Shown: in pieces, positions 14,848-23,603 of the stretch | Numbering within the stretch: the first letter of the stretch is position 1 | How the letters are laid out: each line of letters opens with the position of its first letter | Source: JAXGPP01 sp964436865 | GTDB taxonomy: Bacteria; Planctomycetota; Planctomycetia; Pirellulales; Thermoguttaceae | DNA length: 25,049 bases | Direction: 5' to 3' | Assembly (NCBI GenBank): GCA_964436865.1 | Contig: CAYTFK010000066.1 | Coordinates: 1-25,049, forward strand | The notes under the pieces: model-generated | Databases searched by the model: none | Told to the model about the DNA's origin: nothing | What the model saw: the letters and a program-made list of their open reading frames with translations, nothing else | Translations under genes and position numbers: made by a program

Positions 14848-15771
14848 TTACAAGCGGCCGTCGGGGCCGCGTTTGACGCGGTGCTTGACCATCGTCACTT
14901 CGTTGCCCGATTCGTTGAACTTCACCTCATCCATGAAGGTCCGCATGAGCGACAGCCCGCGGCCGCCTTCCTGGGCGAGCGTGCCCGGTTTGGAGGGGTC
15001 GGGGATGGCCGAGGTATCGAACCCCTTTCCCTCGTCGCGGATGACAAACCGCAGTTCGTCGGGCAGCAGCGAGACGTCGGCGTAAATGCGCCGCTCGGAA
15101 TAGGGCGATTCTGCCCGGCGGCGTTCGACGAGGCTCGGCTCGTCGGCGCCAATGAGCATGTCGCTGACTTCCTGCATCTGCTCCTGGCTGATCTCGAGAT
15201 TGCCGTGGAACAGAGCGTTGAGCAGGGCCTGTTTGAGGGCCATCGCTACCTGGAGCCGGCTATAGAAATCGCCGAATCCCATGCCGGAAATCGTTTCCTG
15301 GACCAGGTTGACGAGCGGGTCAATGAGCGTCGGCTCGTTTTCCAGCACAAAGGAGAACTCCGTCCGCCGAGCACAACGCATCAGTTCGCGGTGCTTGCGG
15401 TCGGCTTCGGCCCGGGTCAGAACGTCCTCCACCGTATCGGGCAGTTTGCTGACCAACTGCGACTTAGGGACGTAGCTCGCGGCGCCTTGCTCGAGCGCCT
15501 CGAGCGCCAGAGACTCGCTGCCATAGGCGGTCATGAGGATGACCGGGATGTTGGGCGCCCGGACGCGGAGTTCGCGAACCAGCTCCAGGCCGCTCTGCAT
15601 CGGCATCGAGAGGTCGGTCACGACCAGGTCGGGTTTGATGGTCCCGAGCCGCGCCAACGCCTCGGCTCCGTCCGCGGCATATTCAATCGCACAGTCATAG
15701 CGCTTGCGAAGCAACTCGCCCACAAGTCTTCGGTCAACCGCAGAATCGTCGACGATCAGAAACATGGTCAT
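14848..15771 (-). CDS. Response regulator with C-terminal GHKL (RsbW-like) ATPase domain
   Basis: Two-domain signalling protein, 307 aa from ATG 15771, which has AAGGAG eight bases upstream; the longer frame to 15840 is not supported. Residues 3-120 are a receiver domain with acidic pocket Asp8/Asp9, phosphorylation site Asp53 (VVTDLSMP), Thr81 and Lys102, all intact. A linker helix follows. Residues about 160-300 are a GHKL ATPase of the RsbW/SpoIIAB anti-sigma kinase type: the N box is ALKQALLNALFHGN, with Asn185 present, then RDEGKGFD and GRGLSLMRTFMDEV. The residue four before Asn185, normally the catalytic Glu of serine kinases, is Gln181, so kinase activity is doubtful while ATP binding looks intact. 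It lies 170 bases after the hybrid kinase gene and is the obvious receiver of its Hpt phosphate. The partner protein (anti-anti-sigma factor or sigma factor) is not in the window. Confidence 0.9.
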   Translation of the reverse strand: MTMFLIVDDSAVDRRLVGELLRKRYDCAIEYAADGAEALARLGTIKPDLVVTDLSMPMQSGLELVRELRVRAPNIPVILMTAYGSESLALEALEQGAASYVPKSQLVSKLPDTVEDVLTRAEADRKHRELMRCARRTEFSFVLENEPTLIDPLVNLVQETISGMGFGDFYSRLQVAMALKQALLNALFHGNLEISQEQMQEVSDMLIGADEPSLVERRRAESPYSERRIYADVSLLPDELRFVIRDEGKGFDTSAIPDPSKPGTLAQEGGRGLSLMRTFMDEVKFNESGNEVTMVKHRVKRGPDGRL

Positions 15772-15779
15772 GGCGATGT

Positions 15780-15786
15780 CTCCTTC
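15780..15786 (-). promoter_or_regulatory. Ribosome-binding site fixing the start of the REC-GHKL gene
   Basis: GAAGGAG lies eight bases before ATG 15771 on the minus strand. It decides for this start rather than the frame's upstream codons, which would add a Trp/Cys-rich stretch not expected before a receiver domain. Confidence 0.65.
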
Positions 15787-15941
15787 AGTGGGACAGGGCA
15801 GCCACCACAGTACTCCGCATTGGGGCAAACCACAAGCCACCCCTCCACCGCAATTGGCCGAGGGCAGGCCACCACAAGGGCGGCGAAGGTGTTCTCTCCC
15901 GCCGGAATCCCCGAGGAGGAGGGAGGAGGCTGCCCGGCGTC

Positions 15942-18767
15942 TCAGGTCTCGGCGGGACCGCAGGACGTCAGCCGCGCGCTCGCCGCCCGGCGGGCACGCC
16001 GGTATTCAGAGAGCTCGGCCAGGAGCCGCGCCGCGTCGTCCTCCAGCAGGTCCAGCAACTCGGGGGCACCGTCGATCGACCGTGAGGCTCCGACGCGTTC
16101 CAACTGGTAGGCCCCTTCGTAGGCTGCGGGCGCTCCGAAGTAGCGGACCGTGCCTTTCAGCGCGTGGCTGGCGACGCGCAGGGCCTCGGCGTCCCGCGCC
16201 TCGACGGCGCGGCGCAATGAATGCAGTTGCTTGGGGAGTTCCTCGGCCGCGGCCTCGACGACGACTTGCAGCAAGTCGTCGTCGCCGTTGACCGATCGCA
16301 ACGCGGCTCGCCAGTCAACCACTGGAGCGACCGAATCCTCCTCGTCACCACCGGCTGGTTTCTCGCCCCAACCGAGCCCCACCGCCGACTGGATCGCCTG
16401 GAGCAACTGGTCGACACGAATCGGCTTGGAGACATACCCATCCATTCCCGCGGCGAGACACCGCTCGCGGTCCCCCTTGATGGCATGCGCCGTCATGGCG
16501 ACGATCGGCAGATGACCGCCGCCGGACTTCTCCTGCCGGCGGATCGCCGCAGTGGCCTCCAGCCCGTTCATGCCCGGCATCTCGACGTCCATGAGGACGA
16601 GATCAAAGGGCTCCTTCCGGACGGCCTGGATCGCCTCTTCCCCGCTGGAGGCCACGGCAACCGAATGGCCGTGTTTCTCGAGCAACGCCACTGCCAGCCG
16701 CTGGTTGACGAAGCTGTCTTCGGCCAGCAGGATACGCAGCCGCCGCGCGACCGGACAAGCCGCCACCGCCGCATCGGTGCCTGCGTTGCCACCAAACGCT
16801 CGGACCAGCGTCTCCAGCAGCTCCGATTGCTTCACCGGTTTCAACAGGCAGGCCACGATGTTGCCGCAGTCCTCGCGCCGGGCATCGGACAACCGCTCGC
16901 TGGAGGTGAACAGCACCACGGGGATCCGCCGCGTAGGCTCGGCGCGCTGCATTTCACGAGCCAGATCGACACCGTCGGCCTGGGGCATCATGCCATCGGT
17001 AAGGACGAGGTCGAATGGTCGACCTTCTTGGCGGGCGCGATCCAGCATCTGGAGCGCTTCAGGCACCGAAGCGGCCAAAGCAGGCTCGACGCCCCATCGC
17101 CGCAGCATCTCTTCGGCGATCCGGCGGTTCGTGGCGTTGTCGTCGACCACCAGTACCCGGCGGCCGCGCACCCGTTCGATCGGGTAGCGCTCGGCCAGCG
17201 GCAATTCGCCTTTGGCAACGGGAAAGCGGGCGGTGAAGTGGAAGGTGCTTCCCTTGCCGGGTTGGCTTTCGACCCAGAGGCGTCCTCCCATGAGTTTGGT
17301 GAGCCGCGAGGAGATGGTGAGGCCCAGCCCGGTGCCGCCATATTTCCGCGCCGTCGACGAGTCGGCCTGTTCGAAGGCGGTGAAGATCGCCGACAGCCGC
17401 GACTCGGGGATTCCAATTCCGGTATCGCTGACCGCGAAGTGGAGCAGGGCGTTTTCATCGGTGATCTCCTGGCATTCCACGTCGAGCAGCACCTCGCCGT
17501 GATCGGTGAACTTGATGGCGTTACCGACCAGGTTGACGATGATCTGACGGAGCCGGCAGGAGTCGCCGACGACTGCGTCGGGAACGCCATTGCGGATGCG
17601 GCAGGCCAACTCGAGCCCCTTGCCATGCGCCCGGATGGCGAAGGTTTTCATCGTATCGCCAAGCAGGTCGCGGAGATCGAACGGCGCCTGCTCGAGATCG
17701 ATCCGTCCGGCCTCGATCTTGGAGAAGTCGAGGATGTCGTTGATCACCGAGGTCAGCGAATCCACCGCGTCGCGCATCATCAGGAGGTAGCTGCGCTGTT
17801 CGATCCCCAGCCGCGAGTCGAGCAACAACTCGGTCATGCCGCTGATGGCATTGATCGGAGTGCGGATTTCGTGGCTCATGGTGGCCAGAAACGTGCTCTT
17901 GGCCCGGTTGGCCGACTCGGCCGCCTCCTTCGCCTGTCTGAGTTGCTCCTCGTTCTGCTTGAGCTCGCGGAAGAGCAGGCTGTAAGGCCGGGCCAGTCCG
18001 ACCTCGACAAAAGCGCGGTAGCTGAGATAGACGGCGACGATCTTGAGGATGTGGCCGATGAGATTGGCCGGACCGTAGACATCGCGGTAGATAGTGAAGG
18101 CCAGTTCGGAAGCCACGGTGACCAGAATCGATGCCGCGAGGAGCCGCACAACGCCGGGATCGAAATGCCGGCGATGATGAAACAGCAATCCGAGCGACGC
18201 GCCGAGCATCGCGCAGATCGCGAGCTCGCTGGCGATCTTGAAGGGGGTCAGGCCGTCACCGGGTATGAAGCAATTGGGAAAGACGTCCCAGACGAAGATC
18301 GTCGCCAGAGCCAGAGACACAACGGCCCCATACCCGGCGAACAGCGCCGCCGGCCGCGGCTTGCGGTGGATAAGCAGCAACCCCAGCACCAGCGATGCGC
18401 TCTGCAGGAAGCGGGCGACGATCCAGAGCTGGATCCCCAGATTGCCGCCGTCGGCGCGAAAGACTCCCATGCCCTTGTAAGCTAAGGCATGCAGAAGGTC
18501 GATTCCGCCGACAAACAGGTAGGCGACTCCGACTACGAGAAAGAACCCGTTATCGAAAAAACGGCGCGAGTTCCAGAAGATCGCGAAGATCGCCGAGGCG
18601 ACGACGACGCTGAAGATCTCGGTCAGGCTGTGGAAGAGCAGATACCGCTCGGGGCTGACGAGGTGCGTATAGCGGCCAGCCGCGTCGAGCCCGAAAAACA
18701 CTGCCGCCGCCAGAGCCAGAGCAATTACGGCACCGGAAGCAATGCACCGGTCAGCGGTTTTCATCAT
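15942..18767 (-). CDS. MASE3 hybrid sensor histidine kinase with two receiver domains and Hpt
   Basis: Membrane sensor kinase with an internal multi-step phosphorelay, 941 aa from ATG 18767 (GGAG four bases upstream; the adjacent ATG 18764 is equally possible). Residues about 10-255 hold seven or eight hydrophobic segments with MASE3-type sequence (LFHSLTEIFSVVVASAIFAIFW, GIDLLHALAYKGMGVF). After a short coiled coil comes HisKA with His299 (ATMSHEIRTPINAI), then HATPase_c (LVGNAIKFTDHG, DTGIGIP, YGGTGLGL). Receiver 1 has Asp591 (LTDGMMP), receiver 2 has Asp727 (LMDVEMP), and the C-terminal Hpt domain has His868 (ASHALKGT). All phosphotransfer residues are intact. The signal sensed is unknown, since MASE3 ligands are undefined. 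It lies directly upstream of the REC-GHKL gene, probably its phosphate acceptor. No promoter was recognised in the 386 bases upstream. Confidence 0.94.
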   Translation of the reverse strand: MMKTADRCIASGAVIALALAAAVFFGLDAAGRYTHLVSPERYLLFHSLTEIFSVVVASAIFAIFWNSRRFFDNGFFLVVGVAYLFVGGIDLLHALAYKGMGVFRADGGNLGIQLWIVARFLQSASLVLGLLLIHRKPRPAALFAGYGAVVSLALATIFVWDVFPNCFIPGDGLTPFKIASELAICAMLGASLGLLFHHRRHFDPGVVRLLAASILVTVASELAFTIYRDVYGPANLIGHILKIVAVYLSYRAFVEVGLARPYSLLFRELKQNEEQLRQAKEAAESANRAKSTFLATMSHEIRTPINAISGMTELLLDSRLGIEQRSYLLMMRDAVDSLTSVINDILDFSKIEAGRIDLEQAPFDLRDLLGDTMKTFAIRAHGKGLELACRIRNGVPDAVVGDSCRLRQIIVNLVGNAIKFTDHGEVLLDVECQEITDENALLHFAVSDTGIGIPESRLSAIFTAFEQADSSTARKYGGTGLGLTISSRLTKLMGGRLWVESQPGKGSTFHFTARFPVAKGELPLAERYPIERVRGRRVLVVDDNATNRRIAEEMLRRWGVEPALAASVPEALQMLDRARQEGRPFDLVLTDGMMPQADGVDLAREMQRAEPTRRIPVVLFTSSERLSDARREDCGNIVACLLKPVKQSELLETLVRAFGGNAGTDAAVAACPVARRLRILLAEDSFVNQRLAVALLEKHGHSVAVASSGEEAIQAVRKEPFDLVLMDVEMPGMNGLEATAAIRRQEKSGGGHLPIVAMTAHAIKGDRERCLAAGMDGYVSKPIRVDQLLQAIQSAVGLGWGEKPAGGDEEDSVAPVVDWRAALRSVNGDDDLLQVVVEAAAEELPKQLHSLRRAVEARDAEALRVASHALKGTVRYFGAPAAYEGAYQLERVGASRSIDGAPELLDLLEDDAARLLAELSEYRRARRAASARLTSCGPAET

Positions 18768-19153
18768 AGCACTCCGCCTCTCCCGTCCTGAGCCGCGGCG
18801 GTGGGGCCGCGGCGCGGAGTTCCAGCCCATCCTCTACGAGTCCCAAAGTCGGCTGCGGAACGCCACGAACGTTATCGACCGGGAGCCGGTCTGAACCGTT
18901 CCACTTCGTTCTTTAATCCACCTGAGACTCGACACTGCACGCGATTGACTCGCTACGCCCCAGAACAGGGCCGGGGGTGGTTGGAACCCCGGAGAAAAGA
19001 AAAGTTGTTCCGTTAACTTCACTTTATCCTCGCCAACGTGACAGGTCGATAGTCATAGCTCTAAAAGGGGGGCGACTTATCGACTGGTCCCATCTTCTCA
19101 TTGGTTTCCCGGCGGGCTGGGATCGCTGCGAGAACCTAACGGCATGCTGCCGA
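18768..19153. other. Intergenic region upstream of the hybrid kinase
   Basis: 386 bases with no credible gene. It should contain the kinase promoter (minus strand), but I found no convincing -35/-10 or sigma54 element. The inverted repeat CCGGGG (18971-18976) and CCCCGG (18987-18992) has a ten-base loop and is flanked on its right by an A/G-rich stretch (AGAAAAGAAAAG); on the minus strand no T-run follows, so it is not a normal terminator for the DUF4129 gene. The stretch 19000-19075 is noticeably more AT-rich than its surroundings. Confidence 0.55.
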
Positions 19154-21217
19154 TCAATCAAACGCCACCGGCGGGATGGTGGGGATATTGTGCCAAAATG
19201 TGCGGAGCAATTCGACATTGGCGGCAGGGAGTCGGCCCCGTGCGTAGGCTACACGTGAGTAGAGGCCCGCCAGCCGCCGTGCCTCGCGGGCCAGCGACGG
19301 CACCTGGGCGGCGATCTGTTCGGCAAACTCATGTGGCGTCTGTTCGGGTCTCCGTGGACACCCGTTCTCCCGGGCCCAGGCTTCCAAGGCTTCAAAGCTG
19401 TAGCGAACCAGCCGTTCGATGGGCCACTCGTCGGCATGGCCGGTGAGGAAAGGGTCGGGGTAGGCGGAGAACGGACGGTGGCCGGTTTCGGCGGGCGTTT
19501 CGGCAGTGTCGCCTTCGGCCGGCCGCCGCCTGCCCGAAAGCCAGGCAAGCAGTTCGGCCCACATGGCGGCCAGTTGCCGAAAGAACTCGCGGACTTGCTC
19601 GCCGTGGGTCCATAGCCAGTAGATCACCACCGCCAGGAGGACGATCCAGATGGTCCATTTCAGCAGAAGCAAAAACCACTGCCCCAGTGCCAACCGCGGC
19701 AACTTGAAGAGATCTCGCAATTGCTGCTGGCGTTTCTTTTGAGCCTGACTCTCTGCCGGCTTTGCCTTGTCGGCATCGCTGCCCGAAGGCTTCTGCTGTT
19801 GCGGTTGCTGCGAATCGGGCGGTTGGCTTTCGTGAGACTGCTTCCCGGAATCCTGCCGGTTGCCCTGATCGGTTTGTGTATCCTGCTGCTGCCGACTCTC
19901 TTGGCTACGATCGCCGTCCTTCGCTTCGCTTGACTGGCTCTGTCGCTGCGACTGATTACGTTGACCTTGCTGAGTCTGTTCTTCTTGCTGAGACTGCTCA
20001 CCCGTCTTCTGGCCGCCATCAGACTTGCCTTGCGAATCCTGTTTTTTGCCGCCCTCCTGCCGCGGCTTGCCTTGCTCTCCGCCGCCGGATTGTTCCTGTT
20101 TTTTTCCGCCCGTGGCTTGCTCGTCTTTCTCGCCGGGGCCGGCAGCGTTCGGCTCCTCACCCGATTCGGGTTTCGCCCCGGCCTTGCCCTGGTCGTCGCG
20201 GACGCCGTCGTTCCCGACGCCGTATCGCGACGGCTTCTGTTCGGGGGAATCGACGCCAAGCGACATCTCAGCCAGGGTATACTCGGCATTGGGTCGAGGG
20301 AGGATGGCGGCGAAGGCCATGATGCCGACGATGAGCAGGCTGCCCATGGCGATCCACGTGGCGGCCATTTCGACGGGCATTTCGAGCCGCCGCTGCCGCA
20401 GGTACCGCCGCAGGCCGAGGAAACTTGTGGTGAGCAAGAGGCCGAGACCGCTTGCCACGTAGACGCAGAGGAGCTTGAACGCCGCTTGCTTCGCGCCGGC
20501 GTCTGCCGAGGGAATGAACATCTGGCCGACGCCGAACAAGGGGAGGGCGGCCAGGGAGAAGTAGACGACCCACACCCCGGGGGCGTGGGGGCGGCGGCTT
20601 CGTTCGACCCACCGCTGCCACCAAGATTGCTGCGGAGCGTCGCGCGAGGTTACGCCCTCCGGTTCCTCCTCCGCCTCCGCGCCGTTGTCGCCGATGCTGC
20701 CGAGGTCCTCGCCATTGTCGGCCCGCCGCCGAGCAATCGCGAGTTGCCTTGCGCCGTCGTCAACCTCCGAGCGCGGCGGACGGCCACCGGTGTCGAGTCC
20801 AACGGTCTGGAGCAGACCTTCGCCGGAGTCGTCCTCGCGTTCGTCGATCACGGTGCAGTCCCAGGTAAGCCGGTGGGAAGACCACCAGACCAGGCCGAGC
20901 AGGCCGGAGTTGATGAACCCGCTAAGTCCCGCCAGCGCGCCCTGGAACTGCACGAACCGGTTGATCGCCACCAGCGAAACGAGGGCCAGCGGTATGGCGA
21001 AGCCGACCGCCCGTTCCATTCCTTCCTCGATGGAGATCCGCCCGATGAGCACGGTGGCCATGACGAACAGGCCCATGATGTACTCGAGGCGCCCCGTCCA
21101 GTGGCCGCGGTAGAACACCTCCAGCAAGAAGAAGACAAGGCTGCCGACCAGCAGCATGATGAGCACCGGGCTGACGGCGATCACCAGATAGTCGGCAAGC
21201 GTCTTGTGGAGTCGCAT
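19154..21217 (-). CDS. Multi-pass membrane protein with low-complexity linker and C-terminal DUF4129 domain
   Basis: 687-aa envelope protein. Hydrophobic segments lie at about 10-35, 46-62, 71-90, 98-112, 214-235, 246-266 and 285-305. Residues about 325-500 are an extremely hydrophilic Gln/Lys/Gly/Ser/Glu-rich tract with almost no hydrophobic residues. A last membrane helix (about 512-537, WFLLLLKWTIWIVLLAVVIYWLW) and a DUF4129 domain (about 596-668, SFEALEAWARENGCPR, TPHEFAEQIA, LAGLYSRVAYARG) follow. DUF4129 commonly ends TgpA-type transglutaminase membrane proteins; here no Cys-His-Asp transglutaminase core is present, and the low-complexity tract occupies its usual place. It is the third gene of the moxR-DUF58 operon, 64 bases after DUF58. 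Function is unknown; involvement in envelope assembly is inferred from the operon type. Confidence 0.82.
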   Translation of the reverse strand: MRLHKTLADYLVIAVSPVLIMLLVGSLVFFLLEVFYRGHWTGRLEYIMGLFVMATVLIGRISIEEGMERAVGFAIPLALVSLVAINRFVQFQGALAGLSGFINSGLLGLVWWSSHRLTWDCTVIDEREDDSGEGLLQTVGLDTGGRPPRSEVDDGARQLAIARRRADNGEDLGSIGDNGAEAEEEPEGVTSRDAPQQSWWQRWVERSRRPHAPGVWVVYFSLAALPLFGVGQMFIPSADAGAKQAAFKLLCVYVASGLGLLLTTSFLGLRRYLRQRRLEMPVEMAATWIAMGSLLIVGIMAFAAILPRPNAEYTLAEMSLGVDSPEQKPSRYGVGNDGVRDDQGKAGAKPESGEEPNAAGPGEKDEQATGGKKQEQSGGGEQGKPRQEGGKKQDSQGKSDGGQKTGEQSQQEEQTQQGQRNQSQRQSQSSEAKDGDRSQESRQQQDTQTDQGNRQDSGKQSHESQPPDSQQPQQQKPSGSDADKAKPAESQAQKKRQQQLRDLFKLPRLALGQWFLLLLKWTIWIVLLAVVIYWLWTHGEQVREFFRQLAAMWAELLAWLSGRRRPAEGDTAETPAETGHRPFSAYPDPFLTGHADEWPIERLVRYSFEALEAWARENGCPRRPEQTPHEFAEQIAAQVPSLAREARRLAGLYSRVAYARGRLPAANVELLRTFWHNIPTIPPVAFD

Positions 21218-21281
21218 CGATTGAATCTCAAACCGGCAAGGCGTCGCGATCGCGCGCCTGGCCTCAACGCTTCAGGCAAGG

Positions 21282-22589
21282 CTACCGCAGCACATAATCG
21301 CGGCAGACGGTCGCCAGCCCTTCTTTGTCTTTCAAATGGCGTACGTCGATGTATTCGGCCATCAGCCGGCCGGCGGCCACGGCGTAGTCGTGCGGCTCGT
21401 AGGTGTTCACTATCGCGGTCACGGCGAATCCCCGGCGGCGCAGGCTCCCTAAGGCCACGGCGGCCGCTTCGGTCACCGTGGGGAGGATGGCGACCACCGT
21501 TGCATCGCGGGGGAGGCGCGAGGCCGTCTCGGTCACCAGTTCGGCCAGCGTGAGCCCGTCGGTCAATTCTATCCGCGCCAGGGTCTCGAGGATCCGCATG
21601 AACTGCTCGGGGCCCCGCCGTGTCGGCACGACCAGCGGCTGGAGCCGATCGCTGTGGGCGATCATGCTGGCCGAGCGCCGCGCCTCGCGACGCGAACGGG
21701 GATCACTGTCCCAACCCTCCTGGCGGATGCGGTCGGCGGCATCGCGGCCGTTGGTCGCCAGGCCAATCTGCTGGCCCATCTCGTAAACGGCGCTGGCCAG
21801 CGAAGCCGCCGCGGTTACCGCGAGTTCGGACCGGTACGGCTCGTAGCGCTCGGGGTACGACGCCGCGTGGAAATCGAGGAGTAGGGTCGCGCCGGCGATC
21901 GTCGACGGCTCGTAGACCTTGCTGTGCAGCACCCCAGTCCGGGCGGTTGCTTTCCAATGGATGCGGTTGAGCGGATCGCCCCGCTGGTACTGGCGCACGC
22001 CGGCAATCCGCGTCGGGTCCTCATACAACCGATGCGTCACCCGCACCTCGCCGATCGGCCGCCGCGAGGCGATGTCCCATCCTTCAAGCGTAACCACGTC
22101 GGGATAAACGAGCAGGAAGTGGGGTTCGGTGACTACTCGGTAGCGACGGTGCAGGCCCAAGAGATCGCCCGTTTCGAGCACCAGCGGGCCAATTTGAAAA
22201 TAGCCTCGCCCCTGGCAGAGAAGCTGGTAAAGGAGCGTCTTGCGCCCGCGGCTTTTGAGCATGGTCAGTTGCAGCCGCCGCCCCTGGACCGCCAACCGGG
22301 GCGGAGGCGGCAGGAGCGCGTGCCGGGCCAGAAGGTCTTCCAAGAGGACCCAAGCCACCGGCAGTTTGCCGCGGTTCTCGACTTTGATGACCACCGCCAC
22401 GGTATCGCCGATATTGGCGGTGAGCCGGTTGCATTCGCGCGAAGCGGCGAGCCCTTCGGACCACTGCCGGGCGAGCAATCGTCCCACGAGCATGGTTCCG
22501 AGCAGAGCATACATGGCGTATGCCAGGAGGCCGAGGTTGAACACCAGTGCCACCAGCAAAATCGCCGCGGCTCCCAAGAACCATCTCAT
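21282..22589 (-). CDS. DUF58 domain protein (VWA-like, MoxR partner)
   Basis: 435-aa membrane-anchored protein of the DUF58 family, which is nearly always encoded next to MoxR ATPases and has a von Willebrand factor A-like fold. Two N-terminal hydrophobic segments (residues about 3-38) are followed by a beta-rich part (NIGDTVAVVIKVENRGKLPVAWVLLED) and the family signature GVRQYQRGDPLNRIHWKATARTG near residues 198-220. The C-terminal half is alpha/beta (GATLLLDF, TVVAILPTVTEAA). Its ATG overlaps the moxR TGA in an ATGA arrangement (22586-22589), which shows translational coupling. The expected MIDAS Asp-x-Ser-x-Ser is not evident: the strand reads LLLDFHAASYP, so metal binding may be altered. 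Confidence 0.9.
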   Translation of the reverse strand: MRWFLGAAAILLVALVFNLGLLAYAMYALLGTMLVGRLLARQWSEGLAASRECNRLTANIGDTVAVVIKVENRGKLPVAWVLLEDLLARHALLPPPPRLAVQGRRLQLTMLKSRGRKTLLYQLLCQGRGYFQIGPLVLETGDLLGLHRRYRVVTEPHFLLVYPDVVTLEGWDIASRRPIGEVRVTHRLYEDPTRIAGVRQYQRGDPLNRIHWKATARTGVLHSKVYEPSTIAGATLLLDFHAASYPERYEPYRSELAVTAAASLASAVYEMGQQIGLATNGRDAADRIRQEGWDSDPRSRREARRSASMIAHSDRLQPLVVPTRRGPEQFMRILETLARIELTDGLTLAELVTETASRLPRDATVVAILPTVTEAAAVALGSLRRRGFAVTAIVNTYEPHDYAVAAGRLMAEYIDVRHLKDKEGLATVCRDYVLR

Positions 22590-23545
22590 CGCAGGTCCGT
22601 TCCCGGCGTGAGCAGAGGCACGGGCACTTCGTCGACGATGTCGTCGACAATCGCAGCCGGCGTGATCTTTCGCAGCCGGCTTTCCGGCCGCACAATGACG
22701 CGGTGCACCAGCACCGGCCCGGCCACCCGTTTGACGTCATCCGGCTGAACGAAATTCCGGCCGTGGATGGCGGCGGTGGCCTGGGCCGTGCGGAACAGGG
22801 CGATCGACGCCCGCGGACTGGCTCCGAGGCTCAAGTCGTCGTGTTTCCGCGTGCCGTGGACGATTTCGACAATATATTGCCGCACCTTGTCGTCAACGTG
22901 GACTTCGCGAATCGCCCGCTGCGCGGCGAGCAACTCCTCGGCCGACACCACGGTCTCCAGCGAATCGAGCGGATGGGACCGCTGCAGGAGCCCCAGCAGT
23001 CTTGCCTCGTCTTCCAGGTTCGGGTAGCCGAGGCTGAAGCGCATCAGAAAGCGGTCGAGCTGCGCTTCCGGCAGCGGGAAAGTACCCTCGTGGTCGATCG
23101 GGTTCTGAGTGGCGATAACCAGGAACGGCGGTTTCAGGTCGCGCGTGACGCCGTCGACCGTCACCCGGCTTTCGGCCATCGCCTCCAGCAGCGCGGACTG
23201 GGTTCGGGGGGTGGCCCGATTGATTTCATCGGCCAGGACGATCTCGGCGAAAATCGGGCCGGCGCGGAACTCGAATTCGCTCGTCTTGGGATTGAAGACC
23301 GAGGCCCCGGTGACGTCGGTGGGCAGCAGGTCGGGGGTGCACTGGATCCGCTTGAGCGTGCAGCCGATGCTGCGGGCCAGGGCCCGGGCGAGCATCGTCT
23401 TGGCGACGCCGGGCACGTCCTCCAGCAGGATATGCCCTTCGCTGAGCCAGGCAATGATCGACAGCAGAATCTGCCGCCGCTTGCCGACGATCACCTTCTC
23501 GACGTTGGCGAGGATCTTCTTCGCCGTGGTCATCGCTTCGGGCAT
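22586..23545 (-). CDS. moxR: MoxR-family AAA+ ATPase
   Basis: 319-aa cytoplasmic AAA+ ATPase thought to act as a chaperone with VWA-domain partners. The frame extends to 23827, but that extension overlaps the DUF1080 gene and passes through the promoter; ATG 23545 (AGGA eight bases upstream) gives the usual MoxR length. Walker A is EDVPGVAKT with Lys49-Thr50, with Ala where Gly is more usual. Walker B is IVLADEINR with Asp106-Glu107. Sensor 1 lies in VIATQNPIDHEGTFPLPEAQLDRF, and the lid domain has GASPRASIALFRTAQATAAIHGR. It is the first gene of the operon moxR-DUF58-DUF4129 and overlaps DUF58 by four bases. Confidence 0.95.
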   Translation of the reverse strand: MPEAMTTAKKILANVEKVIVGKRRQILLSIIAWLSEGHILLEDVPGVAKTMLARALARSIGCTLKRIQCTPDLLPTDVTGASVFNPKTSEFEFRAGPIFAEIVLADEINRATPRTQSALLEAMAESRVTVDGVTRDLKPPFLVIATQNPIDHEGTFPLPEAQLDRFLMRFSLGYPNLEDEARLLGLLQRSHPLDSLETVVSAEELLAAQRAIREVHVDDKVRQYIVEIVHGTRKHDDLSLGASPRASIALFRTAQATAAIHGRNFVQPDDVKRVAGPVLVHRVIVRPESRLRKITPAAIVDDIVDEVPVPLLTPGTDLR

Positions 23546-23579
23546 GGGCGGTTCCTGGACCGGCGGAGCGGACGAAGTT

Positions 23580-23600
23580 TTCTGGGTAAACACCCCAGAA
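23580..23600. promoter_or_regulatory. Perfect dyad at the predicted moxR transcription start (possible operator)
   Basis: TTCTGGG-N7-CCCAGAA, a perfect 7-bp inverted repeat with a seven-base centre, starts three bases after the -10 box and spans the expected start site of the moxR transcript. The placement is typical of a repressor site; the same sequence could fold as a hairpin at the 5' end of the mRNA. No regulator gene for it is visible in the window. Confidence 0.5.
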
Positions 23601-23603
23601 CTG

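Noticed and set aside
14824..16110. Plus-strand frame of 428 codons across the response regulator
   Set aside because: Antisense of the intact REC-GHKL gene and of the kinase's Hpt domain.
16221..18485. Very long plus-strand open frame (754 codons) opposite the hybrid kinase
   Set aside because: It is the antisense of a gene with unmistakable HisKA, HATPase, receiver and Hpt motifs; its translation has no domain pattern and long antisense frames are common at this GC content.
18971..18992. CCGGGG/CCCCGG inverted repeat as terminator of the DUF4129 gene
   Set aside because: It lies about 160 bases past the stop and no T-run follows on the minus strand; kept only as a note in the intergenic description.
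19961..21553. Plus-strand frame (530 codons) with a hydrophobic, membrane-protein-like N-terminus
   Set aside because: The Leu/Phe-rich stretch is simply the complement of the Gln/Lys/Glu codons of the DUF4129 protein's hydrophilic tract; the frame spans two real minus-strand genes.
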